From an uncultured bacterium (GTDB lineage: Bacteria; Verrucomicrobiota; Kiritimatiellia; RFP12; UBA1067), in assembly GCA_902779075.1 (NCBI GenBank), contig CACZAK010000032.1, positions 1 through 49,988 on the forward strand: a DNA stretch of 49,988 nucleotides, written 5' to 3'. Made by a program: the position numbers and the translations under genes. The first letter of the stretch is position 1, and each line of letters opens with the position of its first letter. This document shows, piece by piece, positions 23,749 to 31,428 of the stretch. The notes under the pieces are model-generated. The model did no database searches and was not told the origin of the DNA. It saw only the letters and a list, made by a program, of their open reading frames with translations.

Positions 23749-23755
23749 ATCGGCC

Positions 23756-25123
23756 ATGAGAATCCAGCGACGTGATTTCCTGCGCAGCGCCGTGGCGGCG
23801 TGCGCGTTTCCATATCTGCGCGCTTCGGCGGCATCACCGAACGGCAAGGTTAACATGGCGTTCGTCGGCATCGGCCACCAGGCCGCGCGCGACTTTTCCA
23901 TGTTCGCGTACTACAGGGACCTCGTGAACGTGGTCGCCCTCTGCGACACGCAGATGGGCGCGTCCCACACGCAGAACGTCCTGAAGGAGTACCCGGCCGT
24001 ACCGCGCTACCAGGACTTCCGGAAGATGCTCGACGAGCACGCCTCCGAGATCGACGCAGTGTGCATCGCGACGCCCGACTTCTCGCACTTCCCCGCCGCA
24101 ATGCTCGCGATGTCGATGGGCAAGGCCGTGTACTGCGAGAAGCCGATGTGCAACTGTTTCCGCGAGATCGCCCTGATGACCACCGCCGCGAAGCGGTACA
24201 AGGTCGTCACGCAGATGGGCAACCAAGGCCATTCTGACGCGAACTACTGGCAGATGAAGACGCTCGTGGAGTCGGGCGTGATCAAGGACGTGACGAGGAT
24301 CAACGCCTTCATGTGCTCGAACAACCGTCGCTGGTTCAAGTGGAAGGGCACGATGACGGAGATGCCTGGCGAGGAAGCGGAGCCGGCGGAGATGGATTGG
24401 GACGTTTGGCTCTCGCAGCGTCCGTTCCGTCCATTCAACCACAACTTCATCAACGGCGACTGGCGCTGCTTCTACGAATACGGCACAGGCGCGCTCGGCG
24501 ACTGGGGCGCGCACATCTTCGACGCCGCGCACGAGTTCCTGAAGCTCGGGCTGCCGTGCCGTATCGAGACGGTGAAGAACGACCGCCGCACGCCCGTCGT
24601 GTTCCCGATGGCGTCCACCATCCGCTACGTGTTCCCCGCGCGCGGGCCGGGCCTTCCCGAATGCACGCTCGAGTGGAGTGACGGCGCGGGCAACTTCCCT
24701 GCCATGCCGGAGCATGTTACGGACAAGAAGTGGCGTCGCAAGGACTACGGCGCGGAGCTCTACCTCGCGGACGGACGCGTCTTCGCGCGTTCGAGCCACG
24801 GATCCGCTCTACAGCTCATCGCGGGCGGCGACCCGCGTGACCCGCAGATAAAGAAGACGATGCGCGACTTCCCGAAGGGGAAGAGCGGACACTATCTCAA
24901 TTTCATCAAGGCCGTGAAGGGCGAGGAGAAGGCGAACAGCGACTTCGCGGTGGCTGGTCCGCTCTCGGAGGTGATGGCCCTTGGCGCGCTTGCGCAGCGT
25001 CTCGCCGAGCCAGTCCTGACCTTCGACCGCGATAAGCTCCGTTTCACGGACAACGACGCCGCCAACGCCCTGCTCGACGGACCTCCCGTCCGCAAGGGCT
25101 GGGAAGAGTTCGCAAGACTTTGA
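23756..25123 (+). CDS. Gfo/Idh/MocA family oxidoreductase with Tat-like leader (3)
   Basis: 455 residues. Leader QRRDFLRSAVAACAFPYLRA. The NAD-binding turn is FVGIGHQAARD, with Ala at the place of the third glycine. AVYCEKPMCNC carries the EKP element, and the Gfo C-terminal domain (GALGDWGAHIFDAAHEFL) is intact. The start is ATG 23756, seven bases after the -10 box, so the mRNA is probably leaderless. It converges on the dihydroorotase gene, with a gap of only 20 bases. The substrate is unknown; homologs with this leader act on glycosides or sugar derivatives outside the cytoplasm. Confidence 0.9.
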   Translation: MRIQRRDFLRSAVAACAFPYLRASAASPNGKVNMAFVGIGHQAARDFSMFAYYRDLVNVVALCDTQMGASHTQNVLKEYPAVPRYQDFRKMLDEHASEIDAVCIATPDFSHFPAAMLAMSMGKAVYCEKPMCNCFREIALMTTAAKRYKVVTQMGNQGHSDANYWQMKTLVESGVIKDVTRINAFMCSNNRRWFKWKGTMTEMPGEEAEPAEMDWDVWLSQRPFRPFNHNFINGDWRCFYEYGTGALGDWGAHIFDAAHEFLKLGLPCRIETVKNDRRTPVVFPMASTIRYVFPARGPGLPECTLEWSDGAGNFPAMPEHVTDKKWRRKDYGAELYLADGRVFARSSHGSALQLIAGGDPRDPQIKKTMRDFPKGKSGHYLNFIKAVKGEEKANSDFAVAGPLSEVMALGALAQRLAEPVLTFDRDKLRFTDNDAANALLDGPPVRKGWEEFARL

Positions 25124-25143
25124 CACGCAGAGAGAAAAACGAG

Positions 25144-26298
25144 TTAGGCTGTCGTCTTAGAGGTTACACGCCCGCGCAGAACTGTGAGAATGGGCCAGGC
25201 TGCGAATCGCATTCCCGCGAAGGGCATGTTGCGTGACTTCGACTTGAACGTATCGGGATCGACGGCGCGGTTAGCCTGCGTGTCGATTATCGTGAAACTG
25301 TCGGGGTCTGGCGTCTCGCCGATTAGGGCGGCCGGGCCGGTCGTCCAGCGGGCGATCCAGTCCTGCGGGGGCATCCCCTCTTCCACAACCATCACCTGCC
25401 ACGTGATTGCGGCGGCGGTTTCGAGTCCGATGATGCCGTTCGCGGACGTGCGGAAACCGCCAGCCTTCTTTGCGGCGGGGTGTGGCGCGTGGTCGGTGGC
25501 GAAAAGACCGAGCGTGCCGTCCTTTACGCCTGCGCGTATGGCGGCCACGTCCTCGCGGCTGCCAAGGGGCGGTGCCATTTTCCAGTTCGCGTCGTCGTCG
25601 GGTATGTCGTCGCAGGAGAGGAGCAGATGGTGGGGCGTAGCCTCGCCAGTGACAGGCAGACCTTCGCGTTGTGCGGCGCGGATGAGCTCCACCGTTCCCG
25701 CGCAGGAAATGTGCTGTATGTGGAGGGCGCAGCCTGTAGTGCGGCAAATGGCGATGTCGCGGCGTACGGCCTCGGTCTCGGCTTCGGGCGGCATGACGGG
25801 AAGATTGAAGCGGCGGGCGACGGCGCAGTCGCGCATCACGCCCGCACCGAGAAGGGCGGGCACGACGGCGTGCTGCATTACGGGCTTGCCGAGTTTTGCG
25901 GCGCGGCGCATTGCCTCCTCCATCACATGCGCGTCGTCCACGAACGCGCCGTCGTCCGTGAACGCGGCGGCACCGGCGGCGGCGAGCGCCTCTAGGTCGG
26001 CGACTTCGCGTCCGAGGCGTCCCTTCGTGATGCAGGCGGAAGGCGCGATGCGGCAGGGGAGCGAGGCGTCCTCGATCTGCTCGCGGAGCCATTCTGGCGA
26101 GTCGCCGGCGGGAGTGGTGTTCGGCATCGTAGTGACGCAGGTAAAGCCGCCGGCGGCTGCCGCGGCTGCGCCGGTGGCGCGCGTCTCGGCCTCGGGCACG
26201 CCGGGGTCGCGGAAGTGTACATGCACGTCGCGGAGTCCTCCGGGTACAACCAAGTAGCGCGGATTTCCTTCAAAGGGTCTGAGCAGGTCGTTTGTCAT
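25144..26298 (-). CDS. pyrC: dihydroorotase
   Basis: Zinc amidohydrolase that closes carbamoyl-aspartate to dihydroorotate in pyrimidine synthesis; cytoplasmic. 384 residues. The metal motif is DVHVHFRDPG, followed by TTMPNTTP, AFTDDGAFVDD, the histidines in MQHAVV and HIQHISC, and the catalytic ATDHAPH. The length and FTDDG place it among the class I enzymes (PyrC of the aspartate-transcarbamoylase-associated type). The start ATG 26298 lies six bases after TATCAT on the minus strand, with no ribosome binding site. It stands alone, convergent with the upstream oxidoreductase and divergent from tadA. Confidence 0.93.
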   Translation of the reverse strand: MTNDLLRPFEGNPRYLVVPGGLRDVHVHFRDPGVPEAETRATGAAAAAAGGFTCVTTMPNTTPAGDSPEWLREQIEDASLPCRIAPSACITKGRLGREVADLEALAAAGAAAFTDDGAFVDDAHVMEEAMRRAAKLGKPVMQHAVVPALLGAGVMRDCAVARRFNLPVMPPEAETEAVRRDIAICRTTGCALHIQHISCAGTVELIRAAQREGLPVTGEATPHHLLLSCDDIPDDDANWKMAPPLGSREDVAAIRAGVKDGTLGLFATDHAPHPAAKKAGGFRTSANGIIGLETAAAITWQVMVVEEGMPPQDWIARWTTGPAALIGETPDPDSFTIIDTQANRAVDPDTFKSKSRNMPFAGMRFAAWPILTVLRGRVTSKTTA

Positions 26299-26304
26299 GG
26301 CGAT

Positions 26305-26313
26305 ATGATAGCA
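26305..26313 (-). promoter_or_regulatory. extended -10 of pyrC
   Basis: TGCTATCAT on the minus strand (hexamer 26310 to 26305), six bases before the ATG. Confidence 0.5.
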
Positions 26314-26349
26314 TATCCCTGTCCGTTTTCAAAGACAAAGCAATCGCAC

Positions 26350-26378
26350 TTGGATTCCGAGCGGCAGTATGGTAAAAT
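26350..26378 (+). promoter_or_regulatory. promoter of tadA
   Basis: -35 TTGGAT (26350-26355), 17-nt spacer, extended -10 TGGTAAAAT (hexamer 26373-26378). Leader of about 29 nt with GTAGGAA. Confidence 0.55.
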
Positions 26379-26413
26379 CTCCAATCAGTGAAAAGGCACG
26401 GTAGGAACACCGA

Positions 26414-26980
26414 ATGGAACAGGACTTTGACACATACTTCATGGCGATGGCGTTGCGCGAGGCCGAGAAGGCCGCCGCGGACGGCGAGGTGCCGACTGGG
26501 TGCGTGGTGGTGGAGCCGGCGTGGAACGAGGCGGCGAACGGACGCGAACCGACGTTCGACCCCGATCCCCGGACGGCGCGCATTCTGGGCCGCGCGCACA
26601 ACCAGACGGAGATGCTCGCGGACGCGACGGCGCACGCGGAGATGCTCGCGCTCTCATCCGCTTTCGCGGCGAAGGGCGCGTGGCGTCTTTCGGGCACGCG
26701 CCTATACGTGACGAAGGAGCCGTGTCCGATGTGCGCGGGCGCGATCGTGCTCGCGCGGATAGGCACCGTGGTATGGGGCCTCGACGATCCGAAGCGCGGC
26801 GGCGCCACCACGTTCAACATCTTCGGGCATCCCGGAATAAACCACCATCCGGCCGTAGTTCGCGGCGTGCTTGAGGAACAGTGCCGCGACGTGCTTGTGT
26901 CGTTTTTCCGCCAACGCCGCGCCGGATGTGGTATAATTCCCGTCTGCCAATGCAAAGAGAAAGAAGAGTATGGCGGCTGA
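26414..26980 (+). CDS. tadA: tRNA adenosine(34) deaminase
   Basis: Zinc deaminase that makes inosine at the wobble base of tRNA-Arg(ACG). 188 residues. The zinc ligands are in TAHAEMLAL (His, Glu) and [10 protein letters not shown] (two Cys). [23 protein letters not shown] opens the domain as usual. Between VVVEPA and LGRAHNQ there is an extra segment of about 20 residues ([21 protein letters not shown]) where most TadA proteins have a tight turn. AGGAA before ATG 26414 sets the start. Its 3' end overlaps the folD start by 11 bases. Cytosine or guanine deaminase is a less likely alternative. Confidence 0.85.
   Translation: MEQDFDTYFMAMALREAEKAAADGEVPTGCVVVEPAWNEAANGREPTFDPDPRTARILGRAHNQTEMLADATAHAEMLALSSAFAAKGAWRLSGTRLYVTKEPCPMCAGAIVLARIGTVVWGLDDPKRGGATTFNIFGHPGINHHPAVVRGVLEEQCRDVLVSFFRQRRAGCGIIPVCQCKEKEEYGG
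26929..26937 (+). promoter_or_regulatory. internal extended -10 upstream of folD
   Basis: TGGTATAAT (hexamer 26932-26937) inside the 3' end of tadA. It would give folD a leader of about 26 nt with AAAGAAAGAAG. Confidence 0.5.
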
Positions 26981-27848
26981 GCTTATAGACGGAAAGAAAC
27001 TTGCGGCGGAGACGCGCGCGCAGATAGCGGCGGGCGTCGCCGCGCTGAAGGCGGAGAAGGGCGTGACGCCCGGCCTCGCCGTGATTCTCGTTGGAGACAA
27101 CCCGGCGAGCGTCTCGTACGTGACCGCGAAGGAGAAGACCTGTGCAGCGGCGGGCATGTACTCGCGCGAGATCCGCCTAGGCGCAGACGTTGCGGAGGCG
27201 GACCTCCTCGCCGAGATTGCGCGCCTCAACGCCGCCCCCGCCATCCACGGCATCCTCGTGCAGCTGCCGCTCCCGAAGGGTTTTGACGAGAAGAAGGTAA
27301 TCGACGCCATTGCGCCGGAGAAGGACGTGGACGGCTTCACGCCCGTGAACGTGGGCAAGATGCTGATCGGCGAAGAATGTTTCCTTCCCTGCACGCCGCA
27401 CGGCATCATCAAGCTCATCGAGGTTACTGGCATGAACCTCGCCGGGAAGCACGCCGTGGTGATCGGACGCTCAAACATCGTGGGCAAGCCCGTGGCCGCT
27501 CTGCTCGCCCGCAAGAGCGTAAATGCGACGGTCACTCTCTGCCACACAGGCACTCCAGACGTTGGCGCGTTCACTCGTCAGGCCGACGTGGTGGTGGTGG
27601 CGGCGGGGCGTCCTAATACACTCACGGGCGACATGCTCAAACCGGGCGCGGTGGTGATCGACGTGGGCGTTAACCGCGTGCCGGACGCGACGAATCCGAA
27701 AGGGTACCGCCTCTGCGGCGACGCCGACTTCGCCTCCTGCGCCGCCGTTGCGTCCGCCATCACGCCCGTTCCGGGCGGGGTGGGTCCGATGACGATCACA
27801 ATGCTCCTCTGGAACACGCTCGAAGCCGCACGGCGCGCCGCAAAATGA
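26970..27848 (+). CDS. folD: methylenetetrahydrofolate dehydrogenase/cyclohydrolase
   Basis: Bifunctional one-carbon enzyme interconverting 5,10-methylene-, methenyl- and 10-formyl-tetrahydrofolate; cytoplasmic. 292 residues. The catalytic [15 protein letters not shown] holds the Tyr and Lys of the active site. [16 protein letters not shown], the NADP loop [13 protein letters not shown] and the C-terminal [14 protein letters not shown] are all family signatures. The start ATG lies inside the tadA end; a promoter just upstream may give independent expression. Its stop overlaps the next gene by ATGA. Confidence 0.97.
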   Translation: MAAELIDGKKLAAETRAQIAAGVAALKAEKGVTPGLAVILVGDNPASVSYVTAKEKTCAAAGMYSREIRLGADVAEADLLAEIARLNAAPAIHGILVQLPLPKGFDEKKVIDAIAPEKDVDGFTPVNVGKMLIGEECFLPCTPHGIIKLIEVTGMNLAGKHAVVIGRSNIVGKPVAALLARKSVNATVTLCHTGTPDVGAFTRQADVVVVAAGRPNTLTGDMLKPGAVVIDVGVNRVPDATNPKGYRLCGDADFASCAAVASAITPVPGGVGPMTITMLLWNTLEAARRAAK

Positions 27849-28807
27849 ACCGCGAGACGCTCAAGGCATGGTTCTTCCTGTTCCGCCCGTGGAGCTACAC
27901 GGCGACGCTAGTGCCGTTCCTCGTGGCGGCGGGGCTCTTCGGTTCGCGGACGGCGCGCTGGGGACGCTGGGGCGTGGGGTTCTTCTGCGGGCTTCTCTTC
28001 CAGGCGACCGTCAACCTCCTAAACACGTGGGGCGACGAGCGCTCGGGGGTGGATTCCGTCCCCGGGGCAGTGCGTACCACGCCGCAGGTACACGACGGAT
28101 TAGTATCGATGCGTGCGCTGTTCATCGCGGCCGCTTGCTGCGCTATTGTGTCGGGCGCGCTCGGCACGGGGCTCTGCTTCTTCCGTGCGAACGGCGTTTG
28201 GCATGTTGATTGGCCGCTCCTCGCGGCGGGCTTCGTTGGTTTCCTCGGCGCGACTAACTACTCGACGGGGATCAAGTTCAAGTACCGTGGGCTGGGCGTG
28301 CCGTTCGTAGCTTTTCTCATGGGGCCGCTTGAAATCTTCGTGGCGGGTGAGTTGCTGCGTCCCCACGCGACATTCGCGGCGCTGGCGGCCGGTCTCGCGC
28401 CTGGCGCGATGTCCGGGTTTTGCATCCTCGCGCTGCCCGTCGCCGCCCTGGTGTGCGTGATCATGCACGGCAACGACATGCGCGACATCCCCACGGACCG
28501 CGCGGCCGGCATTACCACGCCGTCCACGTTTCTGGGTCCGCGCGGCGCGCTCTCCCTCTATTGGATATGCCATCTGCTGCCTTATCTCGTGTGCATGCGC
28601 GTGGTCCTGACGGGACGGTTGGCGTTTCTTCTGCCATTTCTTGCGCTGCCCCTGACGGCGCGTACGCTGTGGAAGGCGACTATGGTCTACCGTTCGATGC
28701 CCGAAAACCCGCCATGGCGCGGATTCGAGCGCGCATCGGGTGGCATCCACTGCATCTTCGGAATCCTGTATGCGGCCGCGTTCGCGTGGCTCAGAATGAA
28801 GACATGA
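27845..28807 (+). CDS. UbiA-family prenyltransferase, MenA-like
   Basis: 320 residues with eight or nine transmembrane helices. The first aspartate-rich site reads [15 protein letters not shown], close to the N-x-x-N-D-x-x-D pattern. The second is around [15 protein letters not shown]. This layout fits 1,4-dihydroxy-2-naphthoate polyprenyltransferase, the membrane step of menaquinone synthesis. Other UbiA members (heme O synthase, ubiquinone or chlorophyll types) are possible, and no other men gene is present here. ATGA overlaps on both sides place it in a folD-menA-chr operon. Confidence 0.8.
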   Translation: MNRETLKAWFFLFRPWSYTATLVPFLVAAGLFGSRTARWGRWGVGFFCGLLFQATVNLLNTWGDERSGVDSVPGAVRTTPQVHDGLVSMRALFIAAACCAIVSGALGTGLCFFRANGVWHVDWPLLAAGFVGFLGATNYSTGIKFKYRGLGVPFVAFLMGPLEIFVAGELLRPHATFAALAAGLAPGAMSGFCILALPVAALVCVIMHGNDMRDIPTDRAAGITTPSTFLGPRGALSLYWICHLLPYLVCMRVVLTGRLAFLLPFLALPLTARTLWKATMVYRSMPENPPWRGFERASGGIHCIFGILYAAAFAWLRMKT

Positions 28808-29382
28808 GCGGCATGGATGACACTAGATTGCCGTCGTGCGCGTCCATCTTCTTCAGTTTCGCGAAGATAGGAGCTGTGCTCATTGGCGGCGGCTACGCGA
28901 TGCTGCCGCTTCTTGAGGACGAGATAGTGCGCCGTAAGAAGTGGACGACGTCAGAGGAGATTGCCGACTTCTTTTCTCTCGCGCAGCTCCTGCCGGGCGT
29001 GATTGCAATCAACACGGCAATGCTCGTGGGAAACCGTCTGCGCGGCCTTGCGGGGAACCTTGCGGCGTCGGTTGGCGTTGTTAGCGTGCCGTTCGCGCTG
29101 ATCGGCGCGTATGCCGTGGCCTATTCGCAGATGCAGGATTTCCCTGTCGTGATGCGAGTGCTGGAGGGAGTGCGTCCAGCCGTGGCGGGCATGATGCTCG
29201 CTATGGGCTGGAACATGGCGCGGAAAAGCGCGAAGGGCGTGTGGGGAATGGTCTTTGCGCTTGTCGTGGCGGCGATCGCGGTGATATGGAACCCGCCGCT
29301 TGTGCTGTTCATTCTCGGGGCCATCGCAGTAGGCATCGCGTGGAACGCCATCGCCGTGCGGAGGAAGGGGGACGTCGCATGA
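28804..29382 (+). CDS. chromate transporter, first half-protein
   Basis: 192 residues, one CHR domain. The start gives [42 protein letters not shown], with the family GGGYAMLPLL and then AQLLPGVIAINTAMLVG. Five to six transmembrane helices. The paired half-size genes of this family act together as a CHR heterodimer, with the second gene overlapping by ATGA. The natural substrate of such short-chain pairs may be another oxyanion rather than chromate. Confidence 0.88.
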   Translation: MSGMDDTRLPSCASIFFSFAKIGAVLIGGGYAMLPLLEDEIVRRKKWTTSEEIADFFSLAQLLPGVIAINTAMLVGNRLRGLAGNLAASVGVVSVPFALIGAYAVAYSQMQDFPVVMRVLEGVRPAVAGMMLAMGWNMARKSAKGVWGMVFALVVAAIAVIWNPPLVLFILGAIAVGIAWNAIAVRRKGDVA

Positions 29383-29948
29383 TCAGTCTCGTCGGTACCA
29401 TCTTCAGCACCTTCTTCAAGATCGGACTCTTTACGCTGGGCGGGGGACTCGCAATCGTCTCGCTCGTGCAGCAGGAGATGCTTACGCGCGGATGGCTGAC
29501 GAATGCGGAGTTCCTCGACATCCTCGGCATTGCGCAGATGACGCCAGGTCCGATAGGCGTGAACACCGCCACGTTCGTGGGCTACCGCGTGGCAGTGCAG
29601 CACGGCGCGGGCATGTGGACCGCGCTCGCGGTGTCGCTAGTCGCGACGGCTTCGGTGACGCTCCCGAGCGTACTGGGAGTCCATTTTGGCGGAGGCTGGT
29701 TCAACCGCAACCGCGAGCGGCCCGTAGTGCGGCGCGTGTTCGCCATCCTGCGTCCGCTCGTCGCGGGGTTCGTGACGGCGGCGGGCGTGACGCTCACTCT
29801 TGACGTCTTCCCGCACCTGGCGTTCACGGTGCGTGACGCGGTGAACGCGGGCGTGTTCGCGGTAACGGCGGGGCTTGTCCTGACCAAGCGCTTCTCGCCG
29901 CTCTGGGGACTGCTCCTCGGTGCCATAGCGGGCGCATTTATGCTATAA
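29379..29948 (+). CDS. chromate transporter, second half-protein
   Basis: 189 residues, the second CHR domain of the pair. Signatures are IGLFTLGGGLAIVSLVQQEML, GIAQMTPGPIGVNTATFVGY, and TLPSVLGVHF later. The opposite membrane topology to the first half is expected from the family. The start ATG 29379 overlaps the preceding stop. The gene ends in CTATAA, which is also the -10 box of the next promoter. Confidence 0.88.
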   Translation: MISLVGTIFSTFFKIGLFTLGGGLAIVSLVQQEMLTRGWLTNAEFLDILGIAQMTPGPIGVNTATFVGYRVAVQHGAGMWTALAVSLVATASVTLPSVLGVHFGGGWFNRNRERPVVRRVFAILRPLVAGFVTAAGVTLTLDVFPHLAFTVRDAVNAGVFAVTAGLVLTKRFSPLWGLLLGAIAGAFML

Positions 29949-29949
29949 T
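29941..29949 (+). promoter_or_regulatory. extended -10 overlapping the chromate-transporter stop codon
   Basis: TGCTATAAT (hexamer 29944-29949). A 14-codon ORF starts at 29959, and Gfo/Idh/MocA gene 4 starts at 30028. Confidence 0.5.
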
Positions 29950-30027
29950 ATCTCCGCAATGGCGATGGCGGAGATGGTAAAAAAGCCGTTCATCATCCGG
30001 TGAAGAAAAGAAGAAAGGACAAAACAA

Positions 30028-31275
30028 ATGAACATAACAAAACGTGATTTCATCAAAATCGGCGGCGGGGCCGCGCTTGCGGGGGCGGCGTTTCCGTCCT
30101 TTGCCGCGAAATCCGCGAAGCCTTCGTACGGCGGACGCAAAGTGCGCATAGCCGCTATCGGCACCGGCGGTATGGCCCGCGGCGACCTGAACAACTTCCT
30201 GCGCACGGGCCTTGCGGAGGTCGTGTGCGCGGCCGACGTGTACGAGCCGTCGCTCGCCTGGCTGAGGAAGGCCCAGCCGAAGGCAAAGTTCTACAAGGAC
30301 TACCGCAAGATGCTCGCCGAGTGCGCGGGCACGTTTGACGCGGTGACGATCGTCGTGCCGGACCACTCGCACTGCGTCGCCTTCCTCGAGGCCGTCAAGC
30401 ACAAGGTACCGGTGTTCTGCGAGAAGCCGCTGGGCCACACATTCGCCGAGACGGTCGCCATGATGCGCGAGGCGAAGAAGGCCGGCATCATCACGCATGT
30501 CGGCATGCAGGGCAACTCGTTCCCGACCACGCAGTCGCTGCGCGAATGGATGGAGAGCGGAGAGCTCGGGCAGGCCCGCGAGAAGGACGTCACGCCGGGA
30601 CACTGGCGGAACTGGTATCCCTACGGCGAGGGGTGCATGACCGACTGGGTCTGCCACATCCTCGGCCCACTCGTCACGGCGCTCGACCTCGAACTGCCGA
30701 CAGCGGTGACGGTGGACGCGCCGGGGTTCGACCCCGCGAAGACGCCGCAGGCGTTCCCGACCAACCCGTGCTACAAGTTCGAGTTCCCGGCGAAGGGCGC
30801 GCGCGCCGCGTTCACCGCGTACTGGTACGACGTGAACCGTACCGCGCCGCGTCCGCCTGCGCTGGAGGCGAACCAGGAGTTCGATCCGATCAAGCGCGGA
30901 TGGTCCGGGGCGTGGGTGAAATGCGACAAGGAGACGCTGATGTACGGTTCGCACGGCGCGACCGGACTGCGCATCGTGCCGCAGGAACGCATGCGCGCGT
31001 TCAAGCGTCCGCCGCAGAAGTACCGGCGCGTGCGCAACCACCACGAGGAGTTCCTCAAGGCCGTGCTGGAGAATCGGCCCGCGAACACGCCGTTCGAGCT
31101 TGCCGGAAAGGTGTCGCTGATGGGCCTCATCGGAACCGTCGCCACGCGCTTCCCCGGAACGCGTCTTGAGTTCGATGCGCAGAAGATGTGTTTCACGAAC
31201 TGCGACGCGGCGAACAGGCTTCTCAAGCCGGAATGGTCCGAGCAGGCGCTCGCAACATACGGATCGTACATCTGA
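30028..31275 (+). CDS. Gfo/Idh/MocA family oxidoreductase with Tat-like leader (4)
   Basis: 415 residues. The leader reads ITKRDFIKIGGGAALAGAAFPSFAA, where Lys-Arg replaces the Tat twin arginine. The NAD-binding motif is AIGTGGMARG, the conserved EKP lies in VFCEKPLGHT, and the catalytic region is WVCHILGPLVTALDL. A sound AAAGGA site sits 8-10 bases before ATG 30028. The gene is monocistronic: its own promoter lies at 29941 and a hairpin with T-run follows at 31296. Exported sugar-derivative oxidoreductase is the likely role; substrate unknown. Confidence 0.9.
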   Translation: MNITKRDFIKIGGGAALAGAAFPSFAAKSAKPSYGGRKVRIAAIGTGGMARGDLNNFLRTGLAEVVCAADVYEPSLAWLRKAQPKAKFYKDYRKMLAECAGTFDAVTIVVPDHSHCVAFLEAVKHKVPVFCEKPLGHTFAETVAMMREAKKAGIITHVGMQGNSFPTTQSLREWMESGELGQAREKDVTPGHWRNWYPYGEGCMTDWVCHILGPLVTALDLELPTAVTVDAPGFDPAKTPQAFPTNPCYKFEFPAKGARAAFTAYWYDVNRTAPRPPALEANQEFDPIKRGWSGAWVKCDKETLMYGSHGATGLRIVPQERMRAFKRPPQKYRRVRNHHEEFLKAVLENRPANTPFELAGKVSLMGLIGTVATRFPGTRLEFDAQKMCFTNCDAANRLLKPEWSEQALATYGSYI

Positions 31276-31295
31276 CAAGGCACTTTTAGGATCCG

Positions 31296-31330
31296 AAAAC
31301 TGGTAGGGCAGTCGCCGATCGTCAGTTTTT
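31296..31330 (+). terminator. terminator-like hairpin containing a GGTAGGGC repeat fragment
   Basis: Arms AAAACTG (31296-31302) and CAGTTTT (31323-31329), with a T-run. The loop holds GGTAGGGCAGTCGCC, matching the first part of the palindromic repeats at 2361 and 33789. Confidence 0.6.
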
Positions 31331-31353
31331 GAGTAAGTGATGAAACTTTGAGC

Positions 31354-31389
31354 GCAACCTACGGCAACCTACTTGACGGTAGGTTGCCG
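31354..31389. promoter_or_regulatory. palindromic operator over the ATPase promoter
   Basis: Perfect 11-bp arms CGGCAACCTAC (31362-31372) and GTAGGTTGCCG (31379-31389) surround the -35 TTGACG. A third half-site GCAACCTAC lies at 31354-31362, ten bases before the one in the left arm (31364-31372). A repressor dimer bound here would block RNA polymerase. Confidence 0.7.
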
Positions 31390-31401
31390 ATATGGTATCA
31401 T
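31373..31401 (+). promoter_or_regulatory. promoter of the AAA ATPase gene
   Basis: -35 TTGACG (31373-31378), 17-nt spacer, extended -10 TGGTATCAT (hexamer 31396-31401). The best -35/-10 pair in the window. Confidence 0.75.
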
Positions 31402-31428
31402 GTTCGCAAAAAGTTTTGGTGATACCAG

